Below, piece after piece: positions 1 through 9,061 of a DNA stretch of 64,000 nt. How positions within the stretch are numbered: the first letter of the stretch is position 1; each line of letters starts with the position of its first letter. A model generated the notes under the pieces. It saw only the letters and a list, made by a program, of their open reading frames with translations. It did not search any database and was not told the DNA's origin. Location of the stretch: contig JAOAAY010000008.1 of NCBI GenBank assembly GCA_026418615.1, positions 58,244 through 122,243 on the forward strand. The letters run 5' to 3'. The DNA is from Candidatus Sumerlaeaceae bacterium. Lineage in GTDB: Bacteria > Sumerlaeota > Sumerlaeia > Sumerlaeales > Sumerlaeaceae. The translations under genes and the position numbers were made by a program.

Positions 1-1
1 C

Positions 2-190
2 GGAGCAGGCCTGCCGCCGGGCATCACCCTCTCGTCGGGCGGCGTGCTCTCGGGCACGCCCACAGCCGCCGGCACCTACACCTTCCCCGTCACCGTGCGC
101 GACAATGCCAATGTGTCGCGCACCACGACGCTACGACTCGAGATCCAGCCGCCGTCGGGCGTGGACGACTGGCCGCTGCAGACGCGCTGA
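2..190 (+). CDS. C-terminal end of a putative-Ig (He_PIG) repeat protein, partial
   Basis: Only the last 62 residues are in the window; the gene enters from the left. The visible part has the GLPPG-x-TL-SS-G-x-LSGTPTAAGTYTF pattern of the He_PIG putative immunoglobulin-like domain, common in large secreted or surface adhesin-like proteins. It ends soon after the beta-sandwich in a short tail (PPSGVDDWPLQTR) with no visible sorting signal or anchor. The family suggests a surface or extracellular protein, but the main part of the protein cannot be seen, so its role is unknown. The stop lies 69 bases before the GTG chosen for the next gene, and no terminator-like hairpin with a T-run is visible between them. 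Confidence 0.75.
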   Translation, partial: GAGLPPGITLSSGGVLSGTPTAAGTYTFPVTVRDNANVSRTTTLRLEIQPPSGVDDWPLQTR

Positions 191-259
191 CAGCCGCGGC
201 TTTTCCCTTGTGGCCGCCAGCCCTGCCGCCGCATGGTCACATGCGAGGAGCGCAGCCGC

Positions 260-1693
260 GTGGACGACATTCAAATTGTTGAGTGCCTTGAGGCCATCCG
301 CAATTACCTGCTGGCCGAAGACCCAAAGATTGGCGAGACGCTGCGCGACACCCAGACCAACGGGCTCCTACGGCACCCCGGGCAGATGAAGCAACGCTTG
401 ATTGCGGTTGTCCTCGGTCTGGACGACACGCTGCCCGCGGCGCGACGCAAACTGCGGCGCTTTGCCGCCATGCACCCGACCCTCGCTGATCATCTCTCCC
501 CTGTTGATTTCGTGGCCGAGGAGTCCGGTTCGAATGATGGTTTGTGTCTGCCCCGGCGACGGCAGGAATTACTCGAGAAAAGTCTCGCGGCCTTCGACGG
601 GTTCGATCAGGAACTGGCGGCCTGCACCACACCCAGTCAGGCGGCTGCGCTGACCAGACAGCGCCTGCCCATCCTGCGCGGGCGCCGCGTGCAGGAGTAT
701 CTGGCCGCCGTCGGATTTCCTGTGTTGCCGCGCAGCACCGGCATCGAGCGGGTCATGGTCCGGTTGGGGCTGGTGACCGGCCGCAGCGCCGCGGAGTTCG
801 AGTCGGCCGCCGAGCGTGCTTGCCGTGCCGCGGTCATCACCCATGCGGAACTGGCCCTGCTGCTGGGGCTTTTTTCCGGAGCCCGTCGCCACGCCCGCCA
901 TGAGCCAATCTGCACCCTGCGACCGCGCTGCCATGCCTGCCCCTTAACAGCGCACTGCCTCTATTGGCGGGTCCATGGCGCGCCCAGTCCCGCACCGGTT
1001 CGGAATTACACGCCCATCCGCGATTGGACCGAGGACGCCCGCCCGCGCGAGCGCTTGCTCAACGGGCACCATCTTCCTGATGCCGAGTTGCTGGCCATTG
1101 TGCTGGGAACCGGCACCGGCAGCACCTCCGCCGTGGACCTTGCGCGGGTCCTGCTCGGCCGCTTCCAAACCCTCCACCGGCTCAGCAAGGCGACGCCCGG
1201 CGAGTTGAAATCCATCAAAGGAATTGGCGCGGCCAAGGCAGCCCACATCCTCGCAGCCCTCGAACTCGGCAAACGCGCTGCCGCACGGGAGGCCGACATC
1301 CGCGTAGCCCAAGAGGCGCCTTTCACCGACAGCGCCGGCGTCTTCGAGCGCTACCGGGCGCGCTTCATGGGTGAGACGCAGGAGCGGTTTCTCGCGCTGC
1401 TGCTCAACACGCGCAATCGTCTCATCCGCGAGGTCGAGGTCTCGGTCGGCACGCTCAACGCCAGCATCGTCCACCCCCGGGAGGCTTTTCGCCACGCCAT
1501 CACCGAGACCGCTGCAGCCGTCATCTTCCTCCACAACCATCCGAGCGGCGATCCTTCGCCCAGTGCAGCCGACCGCGAAATGACCCGCCGGCTGGTGGAA
1601 ACCGGCCAGATCGTGGGAATCCGCGTGCTTGACCATGTCATTATCGGAGCGCACAGCCACTACAGTTTCGCCGATAACGGAGAGATCTCTTGA
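260..1693 (+). CDS. RadC-family JAMM protein fused to a degenerate endonuclease III-like domain
   Basis: The C-terminal half is a standard RadC/UPF0758 protein: a helix-hairpin-helix region (RPRERLL, LGTGTGS, IKGIGAAKAA) and a JAMM metalloprotease-like core HNHPSGDPSPSAAD with the first His near residue 425. The N-terminal ~240 residues resemble the HhH-GPD fold and end in four cysteines spaced C-x5-C-x2-C-x5-C (about residues 218-233). Endonuclease III/MutY use C-x6-C-x2-C-x5-C for a 4Fe-4S cluster. At the position of the catalytic VDTH motif the sequence reads RSTG, so the catalytic Asp seems lost. RadC proteins are usually about half this length. I chose GTG 260 because GAGGAG lies 9 bases upstream; ATG 233 is the alternative. 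The role of RadC is unresolved in general, and this fusion suggests a DNA-binding function. Confidence 0.85.
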   Translation: MDDIQIVECLEAIRNYLLAEDPKIGETLRDTQTNGLLRHPGQMKQRLIAVVLGLDDTLPAARRKLRRFAAMHPTLADHLSPVDFVAEESGSNDGLCLPRRRQELLEKSLAAFDGFDQELAACTTPSQAAALTRQRLPILRGRRVQEYLAAVGFPVLPRSTGIERVMVRLGLVTGRSAAEFESAAERACRAAVITHAELALLLGLFSGARRHARHEPICTLRPRCHACPLTAHCLYWRVHGAPSPAPVRNYTPIRDWTEDARPRERLLNGHHLPDAELLAIVLGTGTGSTSAVDLARVLLGRFQTLHRLSKATPGELKSIKGIGAAKAAHILAALELGKRAAAREADIRVAQEAPFTDSAGVFERYRARFMGETQERFLALLLNTRNRLIREVEVSVGTLNASIVHPREAFRHAITETAAAVIFLHNHPSGDPSPSAADREMTRRLVETGQIVGIRVLDHVIIGAHSHYSFADNGEIS

Positions 1694-2673
1694 CGCCCGC
1701 CAGCCCGCAACCCGTCCCCGTGTTGCGCCTTGAACACCTGACCAAGCGGTTCGGGCACATCACGGCCGTGGATGATGTGTCGTTTGAGGTCTTCGAGGGC
1801 GACATCTTCGGCTTCCTCGGCCCCAACGGCGCAGGGAAATCCACGACGCTGTACATGATCGCCGGACTCGTGTGGCCGACAGCCGGGCGCATCGAAATCT
1901 TTGGCCGTCCTCACACGGATTTTCTGGCTGTGCGTTCGCGCGTCGGTGCCCTGCTGGAAACGCCGGCTTTTTACGAGTATTTGTCCGGCCGCAAAAACCT
2001 GGAATTGCTGGCCCGCTTGCAGCCGGGCATTTCACCCCGCCGGGTGGACGAGGTGCTGGAACTGGTCGGCCTCTCCGCCCGAGGGCGCGACCGCGTGGGA
2101 GACTATTCGCACGGGATGAAGCAGCGCCTCGGCATTGCCCAGACGCTGCTGAACCGCCCCCGCTTGCTGCTGTTGGACGAACCCACCAGCGGCCTCGATC
2201 CCGAAGGCAGCGCGCAGGTGTGGGCGCTGCTGCGCCGGCTCGTAGCCGAGGAGACCATCACCGTCGTCATCTCCAGCCACCTGCTCCACGAGGTGGAGGA
2301 AGGCTGCAATCGCATCGCGGTCATCAACGAGGGGATGATTGTCGCCTGTGATGAGGTGCGCAACCTGCTGTTTTTCTCCAAGGATGACTACCTCATCGTG
2401 TTTGACACCCCGGATGCGTGCCGGGCGGCCGAGGCGTGTTTGCGCACGCTCGACGGCGTCGAAGTATTGGCCACCGGCGATGACGCCGGCGAGATTCTCG
2501 CCCGCGTGGTGGAAGGCCATCTTGTCTGGGTGCGCTTGCAGGAGGGTGTGGCACCTGCGGTCCTGACGCGTCTGGTCGAGGCCGGACTTGCTCCGCGCGA
2601 GTTCGTTCGCCAGCGCAAGACTCTAAAGCAGTTCTTTTTCGATCTCACTCGCCGCCAGCCTACCCGGATCTGA
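1690..2673 (+). CDS. ABC transporter ATP-binding protein (ABC-2 export type)
   Basis: A 327-residue ATPase with Walker A GPNGAGKST (residues 44-52), signature YSHGMKQRLG, Walker B LLLLDEP (D163, E164) and the switch His in the SSH motif. The C-terminal ~100 residues are an extension typical of CcmA-like or antibiotic-export ATPases that work with ABC-2 permeases. The TTG start overlaps the stop of the RadC-like gene (TTGA) with GGAGAG just upstream, so translation is likely coupled. No permease gene follows: the next gene is an amylase after a 125-base gap. The partner must be encoded elsewhere, possibly one of the ABC-2 permeases near 30 kb, though those have their own ATPase. The substrate cannot be predicted. 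Confidence 0.9.
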   Translation: MTPASPQPVPVLRLEHLTKRFGHITAVDDVSFEVFEGDIFGFLGPNGAGKSTTLYMIAGLVWPTAGRIEIFGRPHTDFLAVRSRVGALLETPAFYEYLSGRKNLELLARLQPGISPRRVDEVLELVGLSARGRDRVGDYSHGMKQRLGIAQTLLNRPRLLLLDEPTSGLDPEGSAQVWALLRRLVAEETITVVISSHLLHEVEEGCNRIAVINEGMIVACDEVRNLLFFSKDDYLIVFDTPDACRAAEACLRTLDGVEVLATGDDAGEILARVVEGHLVWVRLQEGVAPAVLTRLVEAGLAPREFVRQRKTLKQFFFDLTRRQPTRI

Positions 2674-2798
2674 CGCTCCGCCGTCCCAAGTCCGTCGGTC
2701 GCCAACACAAGGTTTTTGTTTTCATCCGAAACCGATTGCTTTACTGTGGCCCCAAACCTTATGGCTCGCTCCACCAGGCGGCACACGGAGAGGAACGA

Positions 2799-5285
2799 AT
2801 GAACGGCTTGAGGCAGGCGCTGAGGAGTCAAACATTCTCGTGGGGACGGGCAATCATCCTTGCCCTTGTGGGCTTTGCCATCGCGAGCAGAGGCGCCGCA
2901 GCCGGCAAAATCGTCAATCCGGTGCGGCTGTTGCCGACACAATCCGTCGTGTCGGGGACCACCAGTGTGCTGCGCCTCGACGATATTTTCCTGGAAGACC
3001 CGGGCACCCTGAGACCCGATGCTCTGCCGCCGTCGCCCGTCAGCCTGAGTGACGGCCCGGGTCTGCGCGAGATCTCCCTGTCGGTGCCGGAGAATCTCCA
3101 GGGCGTCGTGCCTGTGACCGTTGTGCTCGAGCGGGCGCGCTTTGTCGTAGTCCTTCGCTGTGAGCGCAAACCGAAACATGAATTTATTTGCAAGCCCGAC
3201 AATCCGGCCAAAAAGGTTTTTCTGGTGGGCAGTTTCAACGGATGGAATGCCGGCGCCGAGCCGATGGACGGGCCGGACGCCGAAGGCCGCTTCCGCCGCA
3301 TGCGCGAACTGGAGCCCGGACGCCACCAATATAAATTTGTCATAGACGGCAAGTGGGTCCATGACACCGCCAATCCCAACCGCGAACCGGACGGCTTTCA
3401 GGGATTCAATTCGATCCTCGAGACGGGCGACAGCGCGGGCGTGGCCGGGCCGCCCCCGCGTATCGTCCGGGTTTCGGCCAAGCCGGCGATCCCCAACGCC
3501 TCCCCCGCGCGCGAACACCTTTTCGAACTGGCCCTCGACACCGGCGGCGCAACACCGACCCTCGAAGCCGCCTCCATCATTGCCACCATGGACAACGAGC
3601 GGCTGGCCGTCGAAGATGTCTCGGCGCGCGGCAATCGCATCTTCCTGCGCATCCCCAAACAGCCTGCCGGGCGCCATAGCGTCAGAGTGAACGCGCGAGA
3701 CACGGCGGGACGATGGGCGGACGAGTGCGGTTTTACCTTTGACAGCGGCCCGGCTGACAAACTGCCCCCCAATTGGCGTGACGAAATTCTTTATTTCGCC
3801 TTCACGGACCGCTTTCATAACGGCGATCCAGCGAACGACCAGCCGGTCACTGGCGTCGAGGGACTGGCCGCGCGAGCCAATTACATGGGCGGCGACTGGG
3901 CCGGGTTGCGCCAGAAGATCGAGGAAGGATATTTCAAGCGCCTCGGCGTCACGGCGCTGTGGATTTCCCCCGTGCAAAAGAACGCCGAAGGCGCCTGGGG
4001 CGACGCCCTTCCGCCCCATCGCAAATTCACCAGTTATCACGGATACTGGCCCATTGCTGCCCGGGAGCCCAATCAACGCTTCGGCACCATGGATGAACTG
4101 AAAGCCCTGGTTCGCACCGCCCACAAGCACGGGCTCAAGGTGCTCGCCGACTTCGTCTCAAACCATGTCCACCAAGATCATCACTACTTCCAAGAGCATC
4201 CCGAATGGTTCGGCACGATGTTTCTCGACGATGGAACATCCAACATCCGCAAGTTTGACGAACACCCCCTCACGACATGGTTTGACGATTTCATGCCGGA
4301 CTTTGACTATGACAAGAATCCCGACGCGCTGGCAGCGGTGGTGGACGATGCCCTGTGGTGGATCCGCGAGGCCGGTTTCGACGGCTTCCGACACGACGCC
4401 ACCAAGCATGTCAGTCACGCCTTTTGGCGGAGCCTGACCCGCGCCATCCGGCGCGAAATCGAAATCCCCAACAACACGCATTTCTATCAGGTGGGCGAGA
4501 GCATCGTCGGACGCGAAAAACTCATGGAATATGTCAACCCGGGCGAACTCGACGGCCAGTTTGATTTCCCGTTGTTCTGGGACATGCGCAGCGCGTTCGC
4601 CAGTGAAAGCATTGGGTTTGACCAGTTGAACAAGACGCTCACAGGGCTCCTCCGCTACTACGGCCCGTGGGCGCTCAACTCCGCATTCGTCGGCAATCAC
4701 GACTTTGCACGGTTCATGGCGTTTGCCGAGGGCGATCTGATTTCCGGCGACGACAAGATCGAAAGGGAACTGGGCTGGGAACGCGACCTGAAGGTGACCA
4801 AACAGTCCAGTTACGCAAAAATACGAAACGCTTTTACATTCGTCCTGACCCTGCCCCAGGTGCCCATGATCTACTATGGGGACGAAATCGGCATGACCGG
4901 CGCCGGCGACCCGGACAACCGCCGACCGATGCGCTTCGACCGAGAGGTGACTCCGGCCGAGCAGGAAGTGTTCGACCATGTGGCGAAACTGACCGGCGCC
5001 CGGCGCGCTCACCGTGCGTTGCGCGAAGGGGATCTGACTCCCTTGCTGGCCGAAACCGATGTGTATGTTTACCTGCGCTCAACTTTCGACGAGCGACTGG
5101 TCGTGGCTTTCAACCGCTCCAATACCGAAATAAAGAAAAAGGTTCGGATGCCTGACTGGTGCCCGCCGGCCAAGGCTGCCAAGTCCATCGTCGGGCCGGC
5201 CAAAGCAGCCGTTCAGGGGCAGGCGATGGAACTCTCCTTGCCGCCCGCCAGCAGCACGATCCTGTTGCTCACCTCCAGCAAATAG
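2799..5285 (+). CDS. Secreted GH13 alpha-amylase-family enzyme with starch-binding domain
   Basis: 828 residues. The N-terminus is a Sec signal (hydrophobic IILALVGFAIA, then AAAG). Residues ~140-205 form a CBM48/AMPK-type glycogen-binding domain (VFLVGSFNGW, HQYKFVIDGKW). The GH13 barrel follows, with all four conserved regions: DFVSNH (451-456), GFRHDATKH with nucleophile D533, GE with acid/base E567, and NHD with D635. Hence it should hydrolyse or transfer alpha-glucosidic bonds in alpha-glucans outside the cytoplasm. Exact specificity (amylase, neopullulanase or cyclomaltodextrinase-like) cannot be read. ATG 2799 was chosen because GGAGAGG sits 5 bases upstream; an in-frame ATG at 2736 lacks this. 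It heads a group with the phosphoesterase and the sugar-binding lipoprotein downstream. Confidence 0.92.
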   Translation: MNGLRQALRSQTFSWGRAIILALVGFAIASRGAAAGKIVNPVRLLPTQSVVSGTTSVLRLDDIFLEDPGTLRPDALPPSPVSLSDGPGLREISLSVPENLQGVVPVTVVLERARFVVVLRCERKPKHEFICKPDNPAKKVFLVGSFNGWNAGAEPMDGPDAEGRFRRMRELEPGRHQYKFVIDGKWVHDTANPNREPDGFQGFNSILETGDSAGVAGPPPRIVRVSAKPAIPNASPAREHLFELALDTGGATPTLEAASIIATMDNERLAVEDVSARGNRIFLRIPKQPAGRHSVRVNARDTAGRWADECGFTFDSGPADKLPPNWRDEILYFAFTDRFHNGDPANDQPVTGVEGLAARANYMGGDWAGLRQKIEEGYFKRLGVTALWISPVQKNAEGAWGDALPPHRKFTSYHGYWPIAAREPNQRFGTMDELKALVRTAHKHGLKVLADFVSNHVHQDHHYFQEHPEWFGTMFLDDGTSNIRKFDEHPLTTWFDDFMPDFDYDKNPDALAAVVDDALWWIREAGFDGFRHDATKHVSHAFWRSLTRAIRREIEIPNNTHFYQVGESIVGREKLMEYVNPGELDGQFDFPLFWDMRSAFASESIGFDQLNKTLTGLLRYYGPWALNSAFVGNHDFARFMAFAEGDLISGDDKIERELGWERDLKVTKQSSYAKIRNAFTFVLTLPQVPMIYYGDEIGMTGAGDPDNRRPMRFDREVTPAEQEVFDHVAKLTGARRAHRALREGDLTPLLAETDVYVYLRSTFDERLVVAFNRSNTEIKKKVRMPDWCPPAKAAKSIVGPAKAAVQGQAMELSLPPASSTILLLTSSK

Positions 5286-5392
5286 CCCGGACCACGCCCC
5301 GCGATGACCGCGGCAACCTGCTGAACTGCCGCAGGAGCCTTCCTGAAATCGTTAACAATAGCGAGCGCGGCGGTGACACGGCGCGCGCGATT

Positions 5393-5436
5393 GGCAACCA
5401 CGGCCAACTCTTCGATTCCCCGAAACGGGGGTTGCC
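5393..5436 (+). repeat. Nested inverted repeat ahead of the metallophosphoesterase gene
   Basis: GGCAACC (5393-5399) is the exact reverse complement of GGTTGCC (5430-5436). Inside lies a tight hairpin CCCCG-AAA-CGGGG (5418-5430) whose last G is shared with the outer arm, so the two stems are partly alternative. It sits in the 230-base gap between the amylase and phosphoesterase genes. No T-run follows, so it is not a normal terminator. It could be an mRNA stability, processing or regulatory element; no known riboswitch consensus was recognised. Confidence 0.4.
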
Positions 5437-5474
5437 ATTGGCGGGCTCGGGATGCAGGTGCGGGGGATGAATGA

Positions 5475-5490
5475 CGGGCGCTTTAGCCCG
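5475..5490 (+). other. Short hairpin upstream of the metallophosphoesterase start
   Basis: CGGGC-GCTTTA-GCCCG forms a 5-bp perfect stem with a six-base loop, 25 bases ahead of the chosen start codon. A GGCATGCC palindrome (5494-5501) follows directly, next to the GGGCGGGG purine stretch. The structure could affect ribosome access, but it is short and may be chance in GC-rich DNA. Confidence 0.3.
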
Positions 5491-5515
5491 CAAGGCATGC
5501 CGGGCGGGGATGATC

Positions 5516-7426
5516 ATGAAAACACGACGGATTCGGACGCTCATCGGCGCCGTGATGTTCGCTGGCGCTACAACGGTCGCAAGCGCGGCCGACAGTGATT
5601 CAGACCCGGGCTTCCGCATCGATGCGCCGGAGACGGCCAAACCGTACACGCACCTGCGATTCAACAACCGCGCGAGAAACTTTCAGTTTGCCGTCATGGC
5701 CGACCGCACGGGAGCGAACCGCGCGGGCGTGTTTGAAGACGCCATCGCCAAGATCAACCTTCTCCAACCGGAGTTCGTGATCAGTGTCGGCGACCTGATC
5801 GGCGGCTACACGACGGATACGGAGGCCGTCGTCCGGCAGTGGGAGGAACTCGACGGTCTCGTGTCGCGACTCGAGATGCCATATTTTTATGTGGCTGGCA
5901 ATCATGACCTCAGCAACAAGCCGATGGTGAAGATCTGGGAGGAGCGGCGCGGCCGCCGGTATTACCATTTTCTGTATCAAGGAGTGCTGTTCCTCGTCAT
6001 CAATACCGACGATCCCTTCCCCGTTCAGATGAGTGACGAGCAGGTGGCCTATTTTGAGCGGGTGCTGAAAGAGAACCCCAACCCCCGGTGGATCTTTGTG
6101 TTTATGCATAATCCGTCATGGCGGCTGGATCCGACGGACGGGCAGAAGGCCTCGGGATTCCCGCACGAGCACCGGTTCAGCCGATTCGACGCCCTCCTGA
6201 AGGGTCGGCAGTATACAGTTTTTGCGGGACATACGCACAACTACTCCTACGAGCGGCGCAACGGGGGTGCAGAGCACATCGTCATGGCCACGACGGGCGG
6301 CGGCAGCGACCTGCGCGGGGCGCGCACCTACGGCGAGTTCGACCACATCGCCTGGGTGACGATGACCGACGACGGGCCGCGTATTGCCAACCTTTCGCTG
6401 GACGGCATCCTCCCGGCGGATGTGCGCACAGCCGAGACGATGCGCTCGGTCAACGCTGTCAACCGTGCGGCGCCCAAAGGTGCGCTGGTGCGCGCGGAAG
6501 GAAAGGCCTTTACCAGCGGCACGGCCGCACTGAGACTGGAAAACCCGACCTCCGCGCCGCTCAACATGCGCATCGAACTGACCGCACCCCCGCCGTTGGC
6601 TGTCGAACCGGCCGTGATTGATCGCGACCTCGCGCCGGGCGAAAGCGACCGCGTCACGGTGATCGTGACGGCACCGGAGGGCACACAAACAGATGACATC
6701 ACGGCGCCGGTGAGCGCGCGGTGGACGGCCACGCTCGACGACGACGACGAGTCGTCCAGCCCGCTCGAGGTGACTGGCGATTTCACCCTTGCCGTGGACG
6801 GCGTGCGCGTGGCCAAACGCGCAGCAAAGCCGGTAATCGTGGACGGCGAAACCGACGAATGGGGCCGGCTTCCGCTCACGGTGGCAAACCCCGAACCGCC
6901 CGCCCGCCGATGGCGCGGACCGGCCGACGCATCCTACCGCTGGGGCGTGATGCACAACGACGAGTTCCTTTATCTGGCCATCCAAACTCGCGACAACCGG
7001 GTTTGGCTGGATCCGGCGCGCGCCCCCCATCAGCAGGACGGCATCGAGTTTCGCATTGACGCACGCCCCGATCCCGAGCGCTCGCGCGGACGGGCGCTGT
7101 GGAACTACTCCGACCATGGCCTTGTCATGGTGGCCCCGCCCAAGCAGCCCGGCGGCGAGGCGGCGGTCTATGTGCGCCCCGCACGCCTGGCCGAGGTGGC
7201 CAAGGTGAAGGCCATCGCTCGCCCGCACGGCATCACGGCTGAAGTCGCCATCCCTGCAACATGGCTGAACGAACAACAGGGGACCACATGGACAGCGGTG
7301 CGGATCAACGCCTGCATGCACGATTTTGACGGCCCTGCCGCCCGCAAGGCCAAGCACCTGTGGTGGCGGCCGGACTGGCGCACGAACCGCAATGTCGAAG
7401 GCAGCGGGACCTTCGAGCGGGAGTAA
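5516..7426 (+). CDS. Secreted calcineurin-like metallophosphoesterase with C-terminal CBM9-like domain
   Basis: 636 residues from ATG 5516 (GGGCGGGG about 6 bases upstream; ATG 5510 is also in frame). The N-terminal MKTRRIRTLIG...AASA is a Sec signal. The first ~270 residues carry the metallophosphatase motifs: VGD (metal Asp), GNHD, FMHNPSW and GHTHNYSYER. A linker with Ig-like character follows. Residues ~440-630 resemble the CBM9/DOMON-type domain found in bacterial glycan-active proteins (VDGETDEWGRLP, EFLYLAIQTRDNRVW, DGIEFRID). Both modules point outside the cytoplasm. The phosphoester substrate is unknown; the CBM9-like tail and the flanking amylase and sugar-binding lipoprotein suggest a phosphorylated glycan or cell-surface polymer. 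The last point is inference. Confidence 0.85.
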   Translation: MKTRRIRTLIGAVMFAGATTVASAADSDSDPGFRIDAPETAKPYTHLRFNNRARNFQFAVMADRTGANRAGVFEDAIAKINLLQPEFVISVGDLIGGYTTDTEAVVRQWEELDGLVSRLEMPYFYVAGNHDLSNKPMVKIWEERRGRRYYHFLYQGVLFLVINTDDPFPVQMSDEQVAYFERVLKENPNPRWIFVFMHNPSWRLDPTDGQKASGFPHEHRFSRFDALLKGRQYTVFAGHTHNYSYERRNGGAEHIVMATTGGGSDLRGARTYGEFDHIAWVTMTDDGPRIANLSLDGILPADVRTAETMRSVNAVNRAAPKGALVRAEGKAFTSGTAALRLENPTSAPLNMRIELTAPPPLAVEPAVIDRDLAPGESDRVTVIVTAPEGTQTDDITAPVSARWTATLDDDDESSSPLEVTGDFTLAVDGVRVAKRAAKPVIVDGETDEWGRLPLTVANPEPPARRWRGPADASYRWGVMHNDEFLYLAIQTRDNRVWLDPARAPHQQDGIEFRIDARPDPERSRGRALWNYSDHGLVMVAPPKQPGGEAAVYVRPARLAEVAKVKAIARPHGITAEVAIPATWLNEQQGTTWTAVRINACMHDFDGPAARKAKHLWWRPDWRTNRNVEGSGTFERE

Positions 7427-7443
7427 GAGACGGGGAGGCGCAG

Positions 7444-8958
7444 GTGAAGATGCTCCCGGATCAACCAATTCGCGGCCCCATAATGGATAACCCGCCGCAA
7501 AAGCGCGACAACGCAACCGCGCTTGTCGCCTGCTTTCTTGGTCTCCTCCTATGCGTTGCCGTGCTGGCCGGGTGCTCGCGGCAGGCAGGGGGAGCGGGCG
7601 ACGAGGACGGCGGGATGGTGCTGGAGTTTTGGGATTTTCCGCACCTCCCGAAGACTAACGACTATCTGAAAGAAGCCATGGCGCGCTTCGAGCGCGAAAA
7701 CCCCGGCGTGCGGATCCGCTACACACGGTTGCCATGGCAGGACGGTCAGCAGAAGGTCACGCTTGCGGTCAATTCGGGGCGGCCGCCGGATGTGTGCGGG
7801 CAGGTCAATGTCTCGCCGCAGTTCATCGCTCAGAATGTGCTGGAACCGCTCAACGATTACCTGCGCGACGACCTTGCCGACTTCTATCCGTCGTACCTCG
7901 ACGCCGTGTCCTACGGCGGGCGGATCTACGCGGTGCCATGGTACAAGGCGTGTTATGTGGCGCTGCTGAATCTCGACTTGTTCGAGCGGGCGGGCGTAGA
8001 GCCGCCGCGCGACGGCCGGTGGACTTTCGACGAATTCGCCGAGAAGATGCGCGCACTAACCTATTTTGAATTGCCGGACGGCACGCGCCTGCCGGAGCGG
8101 CCGCAAGGTGCCGCAGGGGCAGGCGGACGCCAGTTCTACGGTCTCGTCACCAACCTTGGGCCGATGGAGTATGAAGCATACTCGATCGTTTTCAACGCCG
8201 GCGGGCGCATCTTACGGCGCGGGCCTGACGGCGAGGGGGTATCGGCCATCGGCGAGCCGGAGTTCCTCGAAGGCGTACGCCGACTGGCCGCGCTCGAGTT
8301 TGACCGGCGCGTTTGCATGCCGGGCATCGGCGCGATGACGCAGGAGCAAAGTTGGAATGTCTGGCGCGACAGCCGTTCGTGCGCAGTGACCTTTCAAGGC
8401 GCATGGTGCATCACGGCGGTACAAGTGGCTAACGCGGCGATCGAATCCACAAACGAGCGCAAACGCGCCGCCGGGCGGTTGGATGAACTCGAACAACCCA
8501 TCCGCTGGGCCGTGGCCGCGCCGCCAAATGACCCGGGCACAACGCCCGTGCTGGGCTCGTCAGGGCTGGGAACCTATGTCGTCTTCCGTCAAAAGGATCC
8601 GCGCAAGCGGGAGATGGCAGCCCGGTTCGCCCTGTTCCTCGTCAGCGGCGAGGGTCAGCAGGTCCTGCGCCATGAAAATGTATGGCCCTCGCGGCGCTCG
8701 ACGGGAAACCTGTGGGCGGATGACCCCGCGCTGAGCCGCGTGTTTGAGTTGTTTCCGGACGGGGTCATGTCGCCGCTCGTCCCCGGCGGCGAGCGGGTGG
8801 ACCGCGTCCTGCAAACAGAGATTCAGCGGGCGCTGCTGCGCGACCGCCGCACGGGAAGGCCACAAGCCACCCCGGAACAAGCCGTCGCGGCGGCCGACGC
8901 CAAGGTGCGCGCCATTCTCGAACGCGGCAAACGCCGGTTTCACGCGAGCGGGGATTGA
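7444..8958 (+). CDS. Extracellular solute-binding lipoprotein (family 1, sugar type)
   Basis: 504 residues from GTG 7444, which has GGGGAGG 5 bases upstream and lies 17 bases after the phosphoesterase stop. A hydrophobic stretch ends in VLAGC, a lipobox, making C44 the lipidated residue. The body has the family-1 sugar-binding pattern: FERENPGVRIRYTRLPW, PPDVCGQVN, YGGRIYAVPWY, and a C-terminal RFALFLVSGEGQQ...NVWPSRRS stretch. It should bind a sugar or oligosaccharide in the periplasm for an ABC importer. No MalF/MalG-type permeases or ATPase are adjacent, so the membrane partners must be elsewhere or lost. Context with the amylase suggests maltodextrin-like ligands, but this is not shown by sequence. 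Confidence 0.9.
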   Translation: MKMLPDQPIRGPIMDNPPQKRDNATALVACFLGLLLCVAVLAGCSRQAGGAGDEDGGMVLEFWDFPHLPKTNDYLKEAMARFERENPGVRIRYTRLPWQDGQQKVTLAVNSGRPPDVCGQVNVSPQFIAQNVLEPLNDYLRDDLADFYPSYLDAVSYGGRIYAVPWYKACYVALLNLDLFERAGVEPPRDGRWTFDEFAEKMRALTYFELPDGTRLPERPQGAAGAGGRQFYGLVTNLGPMEYEAYSIVFNAGGRILRRGPDGEGVSAIGEPEFLEGVRRLAALEFDRRVCMPGIGAMTQEQSWNVWRDSRSCAVTFQGAWCITAVQVANAAIESTNERKRAAGRLDELEQPIRWAVAAPPNDPGTTPVLGSSGLGTYVVFRQKDPRKREMAARFALFLVSGEGQQVLRHENVWPSRRSTGNLWADDPALSRVFELFPDGVMSPLVPGGERVDRVLQTEIQRALLRDRRTGRPQATPEQAVAAADAKVRAILERGKRRFHASGD

Positions 8959-9061
8959 CACGCCTCAGCGCCAGTGCGGGCAGAAGCAGCCGCCGCGGCG
9001 CGACGGCCTAAGCGACGCCGCCCATCGCCTGACTCCGGACGGGACGCCCGCAGAAACCGCG

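Noticed and set aside
2716..2745. TTGTTT and TTTACT considered as a promoter for the amylase gene
   Set aside because: Both boxes match poorly with an 18-base spacer; not enough to call.
2388..4130. Long open frame on the minus strand (580 codons) opposite the ABC ATPase and amylase genes
   Set aside because: It lies antisense to two well-supported genes with clear motifs; its translation has no recognisable domain, and long antisense frames are expected in GC-rich coding DNA.
6116..7516. Minus-strand frame of 466 codons opposite the phosphoesterase
   Set aside because: Antisense shadow; the plus-strand protein shows conserved metallophosphatase and CBM9-like features.
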